A DNA stretch of 64,000 nt, taken from assembly GCA_026003895.1 (NCBI GenBank), contig BPIC01000001.1, positions 62,001 to 126,000 on the forward strand, given 5' to 3'. Made by a program: the position numbers and the translations under genes. Below, piece after piece: positions 37,640 through 47,102 of the stretch (position 1 is its first letter; each line of letters opens with the position of its first letter). The stretch is from Dehalococcoidia bacterium (lineage in GTDB: Bacteria; Chloroflexota; Dehalococcoidia; SpSt-223). The notes beneath the pieces are model-generated. The model searched no databases. It saw only the letters and a program-made list of their open reading frames with translations, and was not told where the DNA came from.

Positions 37640-39405
37640 CTATCCGGCCACGTGGGAGGTACGCACATCGACGACAGCGGCTTGGCCGCCACGCACGGCC
37701 GCGATCGCACGCTCAAGGGCGGGTTTGAGATCGTCGATCCGATCGACGGTTTCGCCATGAGCGCGAGAGGCGCGGGCGAGGGCGGCATAGTCCGGCGGCG
37801 GGTCGATCAGGATTCCGGGCCAACTTCCGGTGCGCTCAGCATAGCTTTCCGGGTAGCCAATACGCAGCGCGTTCCGGGTCGCGGTGTGCTGGCGGTTGTT
37901 GTTGATCACCGTCAAGAAGGGCGTCTTCTGGATATCGGCCGCCCAAAGGGAGGCCGTCGGACAGCCGTAGACGAAGGTTCCATCGCCCACGACCGCAACT
38001 ACCTGCCGCGCCGGATCAGCCAGCTTGACGCCTACCGCCGCGCCGAGCGCCCAGCCGAGCGACGATCCCCCGCTCTTGAAGAGTGTCCCCGGAATCGTCC
38101 GCGGCACGAACCGGGTGAGCCACGCCGACGCACCGACCGACTCATCGAGCACCGTCCACGACTCGTCAATCACTTCGCTCAGCGTGGCGAAGAGCGCCAA
38201 CGGGCTGATCGGGAAGCTGCCCATCCGTTCGTGGGCGAGCGCCCGGTAGCGTCGATGACGCTCGGCGTTCGCTGCCGCCACCGCCGCGGTGCGCGCCTCG
38301 ATCGCCGCCTCGTGACCCCCGCAGCCGCTCGCGCACGGCGACGGTCAGCGCCTCGATCGCGAGGAGGGAATCGGCCTGAATCGCGACGTCCACGGGAAAG
38401 CCTTGGAGCGGCACGGAGGGATTGATCGGGTCGAGGTCGATCTTGATGTGCTTGCCGTCCGCCGGCGGACGTGCCCGGCCGGGGATGTACGGCACTTCCA
38501 TGTCGATGCTGAGCAGGACGTCGGCGTCGGCGACGAAGGGCGTGGCGTCGCCGCTATCCGCCCAGAGTGGGTGAGTGGTCGGGAAGCACATCCGTTGTCC
38601 GTCGGTGACGACGGGCGCTCCGAGGGCTTCGGCGAGGGCGACGAGCGCCGGAACCGTCGCCGGGTCGCTGCCCGCCATGCTGGCCGCGATCAGCGGCGCT
38701 TTGGCAGCGGCAAGCAGATCCGCGGCGCGCGCGATCAGCTCGGGACGGGGCGCGGGACCCGCAATCGGCGCGAACCGCTCCGGCGGGGGTGATCTGGCTC
38801 GGCGCAGGATCGAGCAGCGATTCGAGCGGGAGGACAAGATAGACCGGGCCAGCCGGCTCGCTCGCCGCCACTTGAAGGGCGCGCTGGACCACGTCACCAG
38901 CAACCCGGCTGCTGCGCAGCTCGTAGTCCCACTTGGTGTAGTTGCGGACGATGCCGTGTTGGTCGAGCTGCTCTTGAATCCAGTGGATGTGCGATTTCTT
39001 TCCCTTACGAAACTCGCCTCCGCCATCGACGGTGTAGGGCGCTCGGCCAGCGCAAATCAGCATCCCGATCCGACTGCGTTGGGCGTTGTGGAGGGCACCG
39101 CCAATCTGCTGCGTGCCAACGTCAACGTGAACGAGGATCGCTTGGGGCCGGCGGCTGATCATGAAATGGCCATGGGCCGCCGCGCCAGCGACCATCTCGT
39201 CGAGGCAGAGGACGACGCGCGGGCTGGGCAGCCCCAGCGCCAGCCGCTTCGCAATCGCCTCTTGAACCGGAAACGTGTCAGTCCCGCTGTTGATAAATAG
39301 GTTTTCGACGCCGGCCGCGACCAGCTGGGCGACGAACAGGTCGGCGCCATCCATCGGCAGGTCCGCGGGCAGCACCGCCGGCCGCGCGAGATCGTGTAGG
39401 GTCAT
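37640..39405 (-). CDS. Thiamine-diphosphate-dependent acetolactate-synthase-like enzyme, two single-base insertions
   Basis: ThDP enzyme of the acetohydroxyacid synthase/benzoylformate decarboxylase family. The N-terminal PYR domain has the activating Glu in CLDEMVAGAAAHGHF. The central domain follows, and the PP domain has the cofactor signature GDGTFVYG ... VINNN. Three frames are joined by deleting one base in the G5 run 38785-38789 and one in the C5 run 38316-38320, giving 587 residues, normal for the family. SD AGGAGGAGG precedes ATG 39405. It ends an operon with an LLM oxidoreductase and a GYD protein. Likely a decarboxylase or carboligase rather than biosynthetic IlvB, since no small subunit is present. 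Confidence 0.82.
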
Positions 39406-39417
39406 TGCTCCTCCTCC

Positions 39418-39774
39418 TTACCGTTCGCGCTCGAGCATCCGCGTCAGATGGGGCAACAGTTCCGGCAGATCGTCCTGCGTCGTCTTCCAGAGAATCGCGA
39501 GATCAAGGCCGAAATACTCATGGACGACAACGTTCCGAATCATCCGAAGCTCGGTCCAGGGAATACGCGGGTGGCGAGCCCGAACGTCGTCGGGCACTTC
39601 GCGCGCTGCTTCGCCAATGACGGTGAGATTGCGAAGCACCGCATCGACCTTTTCTTCGTTCGTGGCGAACTCGTCATAGGTCAGTCCCCGCGTGTAGCGC
39701 TGGATCTTGCGAATCGCGTCGATCATGTCCTCGATGCGCAAGCGCCAGCGTCTACGTTGCCCGAATCGCTTCAC
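39418..39774 (-). CDS. hepT: HepT-family toxin (DUF86, HEPN)
   Basis: 118-residue HEPN RNase toxin. The active-site motif RX4HXY is intact in MIRNVVVHEYFGL, including the Tyr that partner MntA AMPylates to silence the toxin. The DUF86 helices NLTVIGEAAREVP and HPRIPWTEL precede it. GTG 39774 overlaps the 3' end of mntA by 23 bp. The pair sits inside a metabolic operon, immediately before the ThDP enzyme gene. Confidence 0.9.
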   Translation of the reverse strand: MKRFGQRRRWRLRIEDMIDAIRKIQRYTRGLTYDEFATNEEKVDAVLRNLTVIGEAAREVPDDVRARHPRIPWTELRMIRNVVVHEYFGLDLAILWKTTQDDLPELLPHLTRMLERER

Positions 39775-40042
39775 GGAGCGCTTCCTGGCGTACTGGTTCG
39801 CGCAACGCCTGCTCGGTGACGAGATCGACGCGGCAGCCGAGCACTTCCTCTAGCCGTCGCTGGAGACGCAAGAAGGCGAACAGCCCGACCGGCTGGGCGA
39901 AACGCACCAGCACATCGATGTCGCTCTCCGGGCCAGCCTCGTCGCGCGCCACCGAGCCGAAGATCGCGAGCCACTCGACACCGTGCGCCCGCCACTCGTC
40001 GGCGTGCGCAGCTAGCCGGGCCAGCGCCTCGTCGCGTCGCAC
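39752..40042 (-). CDS. mntA: MntA-family nucleotidyltransferase antitoxin
   Basis: 96-residue minimal nucleotidyltransferase. The GSX10DXD motif is complete (FGSVARDEAGPESDIDVLV), with a downstream acidic residue near CRVDLVTE. MntA proteins neutralise HepT by adding AMP to its Tyr. The GTG at 40042, three bases after the LLM stop, gives the usual compact N-terminus; upstream starts to 40105 would overlap the LLM gene. Confidence 0.88.
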   Translation of the reverse strand: MRRDEALARLAAHADEWRAHGVEWLAIFGSVARDEAGPESDIDVLVRFAQPVGLFAFLRLQRRLEEVLGCRVDLVTEQALREPVRQEALREAIRAT

Positions 40043-40044
40043 CG

Positions 40045-41061
40045 TCAGCGACCGAACACCTCGAGGAGCGTCCGATAGCCGGCGTCGGCGTTGGCGCCAC
40101 GCCATTCGGCCGTATTGACGCTTGCCTCGTCCATCACGTCACCGTAGGAGGCGACCACCCGCCGACAATGGTCACCATCACCGCAGACGGCGAAGAGTTC
40201 GACAACCTCATCGGTGATCGCGCGGAGAAAGTCGTCCCGCGTGCCGCGAGTCGCCGCCCAATCGAGGCGCTCCCGTTGCTCGTCCATGCCATACCAACTG
40301 AGCAGCGCCCGGTTGTAGGGCAAGTTGAGGTTGTAGGTGAGCGCTTGGCGCGCCTTTTCGATCGCGCGCTCACGGTCCCGATCGACCGAGAGGAGAAAGC
40401 CTCCGCCGATGCGCACGTCGCCCTCGGCGCGGCCGGCACGCCGCGCTGCTTCGCGGACGATTGGCAGCGCCTCTTCGCGGAGATAGCGGCCACCATGCAT
40501 GTTATTCAACAGGACGCGGTCCGCAATCGCCCCGGCGAGCTTGAGCATTTGGGGACCATTCGCGGCGAGATCGATGCCCAGCCGCTCGGTCGGCGGTTTC
40601 CGGAAGAGGGCGAAGTTCTTGAAGTGGTAAAAGGATCCGTCGTAGGAGACGGGATGCCCGGGCACGCCAGTCCACGCGGTCCGGATCGCCGTGACATAGT
40701 CTTTGAAGCGGCCGACGACTTTGTCGTAGGAGACGTCGTGCCACTCCTCGCTGCGCTGTTTTGGTCCCGGGCCGAGGCCGAGACGAAACCGGCCATTGGA
40801 GAGCTCGTCCATCGTCGCGGCCGCGAAGACGGTCTGAACGGGTGTGCGGCCCCAAAGGGCCACGCCAGTGCGCACAGTGACCCGCTCGGTCGCGGTGGCG
40901 ATGGCGGCGCAGGTGACAAAGGAGTCGAAGGTCGAGTCGCCGGCGCCGACAATGGCAAAGCCAGCGTGCTCGAACTCTTTCGCAAGCCGCATGATGTCCT
41001 GCGGCGAGTTGCCGACGCCGCTTAGACCAACAGCGAGGTGGTTCAGCAGATCGTGCGCCAT
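40045..41061 (-). CDS. LLM-class flavin-dependent oxidoreductase
   Basis: 338-residue luciferase-like TIM barrel of the F420/FMN-dependent oxidoreductase family. Readable segments are RLAKEFEHAGFAIVGAGDS, RVTVRTGVALWGRTPVQ, TMDELSNGRFRLGLGPG, the KDYVTAIRTAW helix and the YDGSFYHFKNF loop. Whether it uses F420 or FMN cannot be decided. SD AAGGAG precedes the ATG. It is second in the GYD-LLM-MntA-HepT-ThDP run, nine bases after the GYD gene. Confidence 0.9.
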   Translation of the reverse strand: MAHDLLNHLAVGLSGVGNSPQDIMRLAKEFEHAGFAIVGAGDSTFDSFVTCAAIATATERVTVRTGVALWGRTPVQTVFAAATMDELSNGRFRLGLGPGPKQRSEEWHDVSYDKVVGRFKDYVTAIRTAWTGVPGHPVSYDGSFYHFKNFALFRKPPTERLGIDLAANGPQMLKLAGAIADRVLLNNMHGGRYLREEALPIVREAARRAGRAEGDVRIGGGFLLSVDRDRERAIEKARQALTYNLNLPYNRALLSWYGMDEQRERLDWAATRGTRDDFLRAITDEVVELFAVCGDGDHCRRVVASYGDVMDEASVNTAEWRGANADAGYRTLLEVFGR

Positions 41062-41070
41062 TAACGCTCC

Positions 41071-41400
41071 TTACACGTCTTGCGGTGGGATGTAGTCGCT
41101 CCGTCCTGCCGTCTCCATGGCCTGAATCCCTTCTTCCCAGGTCATCAGCGGTGTCGTCTTGACACTCTTGGTCGCGCCGCCGGCGGCAAAGGTCATCGCC
41201 ACCGCCGCAGCCGCCGCATTGTCCGGCAAGTCAAGGATCATGACGAGGTCGTAGTCGCCAAAGGAGAGCCAAGAGCCAATTACCCGGCCTTCCATCCGGT
41301 CGAGCGGGGCATACAGCCGCTCCATCCGGTTGTGCGGCTTCTTGATGAGCGCCGCCCACGCTTCTTTTGAGTACGCCACTTGGATCATGTAGTAGGCCAC
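41071..41400 (-). CDS. GYD-domain protein
   Basis: 109-residue small dimeric alpha-beta barrel protein. The family opening AYYMIQVAYSKEAWAALIK and the central SWLSFGDYDLVMILDLPDN (the GYD motif, here GDYD) are clear. GYD proteins often sit beside flavin enzymes, but their role is undefined. GTG 41400 follows GGAGGGG closely; ATG 41388 is the alternative. It is the first gene of the catabolic-looking operon. Confidence 0.83.
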   Translation of the reverse strand: MAYYMIQVAYSKEAWAALIKKPHNRMERLYAPLDRMEGRVIGSWLSFGDYDLVMILDLPDNAAAAAVAMTFAAGGATKSVKTTPLMTWEEGIQAMETAGRSDYIPPQDV

Positions 41401-41613
41401 ATCCCCTCCGCCGCCATTGTATGCGAAGCGGCGCAGCCCGGCGGCAGCGCACACAACGCGGGACGTGGCGTCGGCGTGCCGCTGCGAGACGGCGCGTGGT
41501 TGCCCCAACGCCGCACGACCGCCGAGACGGCGAAGCGCCCGTGCTCATGGCGGGCGTCGCGTGCCAATCCGTCACGTGGCGTCAGCAGCATCGCTTGGCG
41601 GCGAAGGGCGAAA

Positions 41614-41838
41614 TCATGGACGGGCGATGTCGACGATCTTGGTCTTCCCGGCGTGACCGGCGACGATTGTCACCTGCGCCGGGGCGACGCCAAAGTGCGC
41701 TGCCAAGGCCTTGACGATCGCGGCGTTGGCCCGCCCGTCTTCCGGCGGCTCGCGCACGGCGACGACGAAATGAGTCTCGTCGCGTTGCTCGACCTTTGGC
41801 TGTCTCGCCCGGGGCTTGGCACGAACGGTAATTCTCAT
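41614..41838 (-). CDS. DUF167/YggU-family protein
   Basis: 74-residue protein of the UPF0235 family: ITVRAKPRARQPKVE, VAVREPPEDGRANAAIVKALA and VTIVAGHAGKTKIVDI give the conserved order, including the GRAN signature. Molecular role unknown. ATG 41838; a GTG two codons upstream is possible and neither has a clear SD. It lies in a 475-bp stretch between the GYD gene and the ABC exporter; the 213 bp on its downstream side show nothing else. Confidence 0.82.
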   Translation of the reverse strand: MRITVRAKPRARQPKVEQRDETHFVVAVREPPEDGRANAAIVKALAAHFGVAPAQVTIVAGHAGKTKIVDIARP

Positions 41839-41875
41839 CGGCACAGGAGATCGTCGTGCGGCGCCGTCGACGCTG

Positions 41876-43684
41876 CTACGCGACGGCGGCGTAGGTCATC
41901 GTGTAGAGACGGTAATAGGCCCCGCCGCGCTGCAGCAGTTCCTCGTGGCGGCCGGTTTCAACCACTTGGCCATGCTCGAGGACCACGACGAGGTCCGCGT
42001 TCTTCACTGTCGACAGCCGATGGGCGATGACGATCGAGGTGCGCCCTTTGAGGAGGTGCACGAGCCCCTGCTGGATGACCGCCTCGGTCGCGGTATCGAT
42101 GTTGGCCGTCGCTTCGTCGAGAATGAGGATGCGCGGGTCGGCGAGGAGAGCGCGGACGAAAGAAAGAAGCTGCTTCTGTCCCGCCGAAAGGAGATTGCCA
42201 CGCTCGCGGATATTCGTGTCGTACCCCGCGGGAAGACGCAGGATCATCTCGTGGGCGCCGATCGCCCGTGCGGCATCCTCAATTTCGGCATCGGTTGCGT
42301 CCAGCTTGCCGAACCGCAAGTTATCGCGGATCGTCCCAGAGAAGAGGAAGGGGTCCTGCGGCACCCAGCCGATTTGGGAGCGAAGTGTCGGCAAGTCGAT
42401 GTCGCGCACATCGACGCCGTCGATGCGGATGCTGCCGCCGGTCACGTCGTAAAAGCGGGCGACCAAGTTCACGATGGTGCTCTTGCCTGCGCCTGTCTGG
42501 CCGACCAGCGCGACCGTCTGGCCCGCAGCGATGTGGAGATCGAGGCCACGCAGCACCGGCACGCCCGGGACGTAGGAGAACTCCACTCGATCGAACACGA
42601 TATCGCCACGGATCGGCCGCAGCGTGACTGGCCGCTCGGCATTGACAATCGTCACCGGGGTGTCGATTACCTCGAGAATGCGCTCACCCGAGGCCATCGC
42701 CTGCTGCATCGTTGTCACGCGCAGCGTGAGATCGCGGATCGGCTCGAAAAATCGGTTGACGTAAAGCGCGAAGGCGACCAGCGCACCCGCGGTCAATTCC
42801 CCCCCCAGCACGAGCGAGCCGCCGTACGCGATGACAATCGCCAGCGCGATCGCGCTGATCAGCTCGACGACCGGTTGGGCAAGCGCGGAGAGCCGTGTCG
42901 CCTGCAAGTTGGCATCGAGGTGACGCTCGTTCAGCGTGTCAAAGCGACGGCGGTTGCTTCTTTCTCGCGTCAAGCTCTGGATGACCCGCACGCCGGAGAT
43001 GTTCTCCTGTAAACCGGCGTTCACCACCGAGATCGTCGCGCGGACGTTGCGATAGGCATCCCGGGCACGGCCTTGCCACACCCACGTCACCCCGATAAGG
43101 ACCGGAATGACGACGAAGCTCACGAGCGTCAGCTTGAGGTTCATCGTGAGCATCACCAGCATGATGCCGACGAGGGTCAGGATGTCCGAGAGCAGTTGGA
43201 GGATGCCGCCGGTAAGCAATTCTTGGAGCGTGCCGACGTCGTTCATGACCCGGCTCATGATGCGGCCGACTTCGTTGCGGTCGTAGAACGACTGCTCGAC
43301 CGCCATCAGCTTGTCGAACATCTGGCTGCGCAACGCGACCAGCACGCTCTGCGCTGCCACCGCCATTGCGACGACCTGAACGTAGCTCGCGCCCCAACCA
43401 ATCAGCGCCGCGGCGAGGTAGGCCATCCCCACCAGCCCCACGCCACCGAGGTTGCCCTGCGCGATCGGGCCATCGATGGCGACCTTGACGAGATAGGGCA
43501 TCGCCAAGTTGCTCAGCGCAACGACCACCATCATGAGGGTGCCGAGCGCGATGCGCCGCCAATGCGGTTTGAGATAAGCGCCGAGCCGCCTGACGACTTT
43601 GGCGTTGTAGATTGCGCCAAGGGAATCGTCCATCGCGGCAGCGCCACGCATGCCGCCGTGCCAGCCGCCGCCCCCGTGCATCAT
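41876..43684 (-). CDS. ABC exporter subunit B (TMD-NBD, catalytic Glu present, LSAGQ signature)
   Basis: 602-residue half-transporter with six membrane helices (about 40-320) and a C-terminal ATPase. Walker A GQTGAGKST, Q-loop GWVPQDPFLF, signature LSAGQKQ (A replaces the first G of LSGGQ), Walker B ILILDEATANID with the catalytic Glu, and the H-loop IAHRLST. ATG 43684 overlaps the stop of the partner gene (ATGA), so subunits are made in equal amounts. The complementary defects in the two partners mark a heterodimeric type IV exporter of the BmrCD/TM287-288 kind. The N-terminus is His/Gly/Met-rich if the upstream GTG 43690 is used. Confidence 0.92.
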   Translation of the reverse strand: MMHGGGGWHGGMRGAAAMDDSLGAIYNAKVVRRLGAYLKPHWRRIALGTLMMVVVALSNLAMPYLVKVAIDGPIAQGNLGGVGLVGMAYLAAALIGWGASYVQVVAMAVAAQSVLVALRSQMFDKLMAVEQSFYDRNEVGRIMSRVMNDVGTLQELLTGGILQLLSDILTLVGIMLVMLTMNLKLTLVSFVVIPVLIGVTWVWQGRARDAYRNVRATISVVNAGLQENISGVRVIQSLTRERSNRRRFDTLNERHLDANLQATRLSALAQPVVELISAIALAIVIAYGGSLVLGGELTAGALVAFALYVNRFFEPIRDLTLRVTTMQQAMASGERILEVIDTPVTIVNAERPVTLRPIRGDIVFDRVEFSYVPGVPVLRGLDLHIAAGQTVALVGQTGAGKSTIVNLVARFYDVTGGSIRIDGVDVRDIDLPTLRSQIGWVPQDPFLFSGTIRDNLRFGKLDATDAEIEDAARAIGAHEMILRLPAGYDTNIRERGNLLSAGQKQLLSFVRALLADPRILILDEATANIDTATEAVIQQGLVHLLKGRTSIVIAHRLSTVKNADLVVVLEHGQVVETGRHEELLQRGGAYYRLYTMTYAAVA

Positions 43685-45492
43685 GGCCACACCCCCGTCC
43701 GGCCGTCGACGCGCAGCGCCCGACCGTTCGTTTCCCCTGTGCGGGAACGTGCCATCGCCTGAAGCTCTTCTTGGTCACGGAGCTGGAGGTCGTAGATCCG
43801 GCGGTAGAAACCGTCGTTCTGCACCAAATCGTCGTGTGTGCCGCGCTCGAGGATGCGCCCGTTCTCGATGACGATGATTTGGTCGGCGTGCTGGATGGTC
43901 CGCAAGCGGTGGGCAATGACAAACGTTGTCCGCCCTTCCATGAGGAATTGGAGCGCCTGCTGAATCTGGTGCTCGGTCTGCGTGTCCACCGACGAGGTCG
44001 AGTCGTCAAGGATGAGGATGCGGGGGTTGAGCAGCAAGGTCCGAGCGATGGCGATGCGCTGCTTCTGACCGCCAGAGAGGGTCACGCCACGCTCGCCTAC
44101 CCACGTATCGTACCCTTCCGGGAAACTGGTGATGAACTCGTGGGCGCCCGCGAGCTTCGCCGCTTCAACGACCTTCTCGAAGGGCGCATCTTCCATCCCG
44201 TAGGCGATGTTGTCTCGGATCGTCGCGGAAAAGAGGAACGTGTCCTGCAATACGATCCCGATCTGGCGGCGGAGCGAATGCACCGTCACATCGCGGATGT
44301 CGTACCCGTCGATCGTAATCCGCCCCTCGGTCACGTCGTAGAAGCGCGGCAAAAGCATCGTGATGGTGCTCTTGCCCGACCCCGTAGCGCCAAGGAGGGC
44401 TACCACCTCGCCGGGCAGTGCTTCGATGGTGATGCCTTTCAGGACCGGCGATCGGTCTTCGTAGCCAAAGCTCACATTCTCGAAACGAACGTGTCCCTTG
44501 ACCGGCGGCAACTCGATCGCGCCTGGCTTGTCCTGCACCTCACTCTTGGTATCCAACAGCTCGAAAATTCGCTGTCCCGCCGCTTGGGCGCGGGCGAAGG
44601 TGTTGATGAGAAAGCCGAGCCGCCGCACCGGCAGCGCCAGCAGGGTCAGGTAGCCGATATAGGCCACGAGGTCGCCAACCGAGAGCGTCCCCTCGATCAC
44701 ATCGCGCCCGCCGATCCAGAGGCTGACCGCCGTCGCCATCGAGAGAATGAGAGTCATGAACGGCATGTTGAACGCTTGCAGCCGTGCCTGACGCACCTGA
44801 AGACGGTGGAGGTTGTCATTTTCGGCGCGGAACCCGGCGATGCGCTCCGGCTCGCGCGCGAAGGAGCGGACGACTCGGATCCCGGCGAGCGATTCCTGAA
44901 GATAGGTCGTCATCGTCCCCATTTGCTCTTGGATCCGCGCCCAAGACGGCCGCAGGATGCTGCTCACCCGCACCGCTGAGAGAACCGCCAACGGTACAAA
45001 GGCAAAGGTCACCAGCGCCAATTTGAAATTCATCTGGACGAGGATGACCATGATGCCGATGAGCAGCAGGAAGATTTGAACGAGTCCGGTGACCGCAAAC
45101 GCAAAGAACCAGCGGATCGCCTCGACGTCGGCGGTAGCCCGCGACATCAGCTCACCGGTTTGGTTGCGGTCGTGAAAACTGAACGACAGGTTCTGGACGT
45201 GGTCGTAGATGGCGTTGCGGAGGTCGTAGGCGATGCGCTGCGCGAGCCATTCACCGCTATAGGTCTGGCCAAAGGCGCTCAAGCCGCGCAGCAGGGTGCT
45301 CGCGACAACAGCGGCCGCGAAGACGTAGAGCAAATACGGCCGGTCAGCGTCGATGCCGACGTCGATCGCACGTCCCGTCAGCCACGGGACGACGAGACTG
45401 AAGCCGGCGGTGCCGAGCATCGAGACGATGGCCACGAGCGTTCGCAGCCAGTACGGTCGCAGATAGCCAAACAGCCGAAGAACAGCCGGCAC
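43681..45492 (-). CDS. ABC exporter subunit A (TMD-NBD, degenerate Walker B)
   Basis: 603-residue half-transporter, partner of the next gene. Six helices, Walker A GATGSGKST, canonical LSGGQKQRIAIARTLL signature, but Walker B reads ILILDDSTSSVD, with Asp where the catalytic Glu should be. This Asp is typical of the degenerate site in heterodimeric drug or lipid exporters. A consensus promoter stands about 85 bp upstream. Substrate unknown. Confidence 0.93.
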   Translation of the reverse strand: MPAVLRLFGYLRPYWLRTLVAIVSMLGTAGFSLVVPWLTGRAIDVGIDADRPYLLYVFAAAVVASTLLRGLSAFGQTYSGEWLAQRIAYDLRNAIYDHVQNLSFSFHDRNQTGELMSRATADVEAIRWFFAFAVTGLVQIFLLLIGIMVILVQMNFKLALVTFAFVPLAVLSAVRVSSILRPSWARIQEQMGTMTTYLQESLAGIRVVRSFAREPERIAGFRAENDNLHRLQVRQARLQAFNMPFMTLILSMATAVSLWIGGRDVIEGTLSVGDLVAYIGYLTLLALPVRRLGFLINTFARAQAAGQRIFELLDTKSEVQDKPGAIELPPVKGHVRFENVSFGYEDRSPVLKGITIEALPGEVVALLGATGSGKSTITMLLPRFYDVTEGRITIDGYDIRDVTVHSLRRQIGIVLQDTFLFSATIRDNIAYGMEDAPFEKVVEAAKLAGAHEFITSFPEGYDTWVGERGVTLSGGQKQRIAIARTLLLNPRILILDDSTSSVDTQTEHQIQQALQFLMEGRTTFVIAHRLRTIQHADQIIVIENGRILERGTHDDLVQNDGFYRRIYDLQLRDQEELQAMARSRTGETNGRALRVDGRTGVWP

Positions 45493-45581
45493 GATTTCAC
45501 TTTCTACGTCAGTCGCCGAATCAGGGTCGTCCGGGCGAGGCTGCCTGACAGCACGCCGGCAGGTGGACGGCTCGTGCGCAA

Positions 45582-45610
45582 AGTATATCGGGAAATGCTT
45601 CGGTTTTCAA
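45582..45610 (-). promoter_or_regulatory. Promoter of the ABC exporter operon
   Basis: On the minus strand TTGAAA (45610-45605), 17-bp spacer, TATACT (45587-45582). The predicted leader to ATG 45492 is about 83 nt. Confidence 0.65.
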
Positions 45611-45616
45611 AGCAAT

Positions 45617-45916
45617 TCAGGAAGGTCCACGTGGTTCCCGGTTGGCGGCGCGCCAGAACGTCACCGCCAGCGCCATCATTCCGGCCACCAAGACGCCGAG
45701 CACTACGCCCTCGTGCGGCTCGAGGTTCGGCTGCCGGAAGCCGCTCACTCCCCAGAGAGCGACGGCGAGGCAATAGACCGCGAGTGTGATGTTGCCGACG
45801 CGCCCAAACCAGCGGAAGAACGCGCGCAGCGGCCGCGGCAGGCGCGGCGCGGTTCCCAGCCGGCTGAGGATGAGGAAGACGAGCGCCGGAATGATGAGCC
45901 AGCCAATCAGCCGCAT
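45617..45916 (-). CDS. Small membrane protein (99 aa)
   Basis: Three hydrophobic stretches (about residues 3-20, 42-60 and 68-88) with a basic loop (RLPRPLRAFFRWFGR) between the first two. No family recognised. It ends just before the exporter promoter, 40 bp downstream of the kinase gene on the same strand, and could be cotranscribed with that kinase. Confidence 0.65.
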   Translation of the reverse strand: MRLIGWLIIPALVFLILSRLGTAPRLPRPLRAFFRWFGRVGNITLAVYCLAVALWGVSGFRQPNLEPHEGVVLGVLVAGMMALAVTFWRAANREPRGPS

Positions 45917-45956
45917 CGCGTCACCACGCAGCCTGCATTCCGGCGACGTACACGGC

Positions 45957-46985
45957 TCAGCGGCCGTGGATCAGCCCAACGGCGAGCCAGCCGAACGCGC
46001 CAGCGAGCAGCGCCGCGATCACGAGCAGGCCGATGCCAAAGCGGCGGCAGCCTGACGGAGTCGCTGCACCAACCTCGATCGTGGCCTTCGTCGGCGCTGC
46101 GGCGGCACGGGACGGCGCAGCGCCGCGCGACGAGGCGGCCGCTGCCAATGCCGCCGCAAACTCCCCAGCCGTTTGGTACCGCTCCTCGGGGGACTTCGCA
46201 CACGCCTTGACAATCACCTGCTCGACCGCGAGCGGAATGGTGGAATTGATGGCGCGTGGCGATGGCAACGGCATGCGCACTTGGAGCATCGCCACCTGAA
46301 CGGCCGATTTGCCGCGAAAGGGGATTTGGCCGGTCAGCATCTCGTAGAGGACGATGCCGAGCGAATAGACATCGCTCCGGGCATCGACCTTGTGACCCAT
46401 CGCCTGCTCCGGGCTCATGTACTCGGGAGTGCCGACCCCAGTGCCGGCCTGAGTGAGCGAGCGCTCAGTGTTCATCCGGGCGATGCCAAAATCGGCCAGC
46501 ATCACCCACGGGGGACGCTCTAGCCCACCCTCGGGATCAAACAGCGAGCCACGATCCTGGAACAGGATGTTCGCCGGCTTGACGTCGCGATGAATGATCC
46601 CTTGCTCGTGGGCAGCGTCGAGCGCGGCAGCCACCTGAACGACAATCTGCACCGCGTAGTCAAGCGGGAGAATCATCCCGGCGAAGTCGCGGAGCGAGCC
46701 GGCGGGCACCAGCTCCATCGCAATATAGGTCAGTTCTCGCCGCTCGCCGAAATCGATGACGTTGACGATGTTCGGATGACGCAGCCGGGCGATCGCCGCT
46801 GCCTCACGCCGGAATCGCTCGGCGAACTGCGGATCGAGCGCCGCCTGCTGATCGGTCATCACCTTGAGGGCGATTTCACGCTGGAGCGATGGCTGCACCG
46901 CCCGGTAGACGCTCGCCATGCCGCCATGCCCGAGGAGGCCTGTCACCCGATAGGGGCCGATCTGCTGTCCCACAAGGTCTTGCAC
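45957..46985 (-). CDS. Ser/Thr protein kinase with C-terminal membrane helix
   Basis: 342-residue Hanks-type kinase with intact chemistry: glycine loop LGHGGMASVY, Lys41 in EIALKVM, IIHRDVKPANILF, ADFGIAR, GTPEYMSPEQ. After an Ala/Pro-rich linker one membrane helix (about 315-336) ends the protein with only four outer residues, so there is no external sensor. An unusual insertion (residues 150-160, GSLFDPEGGLERP) separates the catalytic loop from DFG. It is divergent from the wall amidase gene, suggesting a role in envelope control. Confidence 0.93.
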   Translation of the reverse strand: MQDLVGQQIGPYRVTGLLGHGGMASVYRAVQPSLQREIALKVMTDQQAALDPQFAERFRREAAAIARLRHPNIVNVIDFGERRELTYIAMELVPAGSLRDFAGMILPLDYAVQIVVQVAAALDAAHEQGIIHRDVKPANILFQDRGSLFDPEGGLERPPWVMLADFGIARMNTERSLTQAGTGVGTPEYMSPEQAMGHKVDARSDVYSLGIVLYEMLTGQIPFRGKSAVQVAMLQVRMPLPSPRAINSTIPLAVEQVIVKACAKSPEERYQTAGEFAAALAAAASSRGAAPSRAAAAPTKATIEVGAATPSGCRRFGIGLLVIAALLAGAFGWLAVGLIHGR

Positions 46986-47065
46986 CCCGACCTGCTCCTC
47001 GGCATGATCCGCCTGCCCGACAATGATACCCGCCAGGCCGATCCGACGACTCTCCCGCTACTCCA

Positions 47066-47094
47066 TTGCGCCACGCTAACTTGCCTGCTACTAT
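47066..47094 (+). promoter_or_regulatory. Promoter of the amidase gene
   Basis: TTGCGC (47066-47071), 17-bp spacer, TACTAT (47089-47094). ATG 47103 follows 8 nt later, so the message is probably leaderless. Confidence 0.5.
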
Positions 47095-47102
47095 GCCTGC
47101 CA

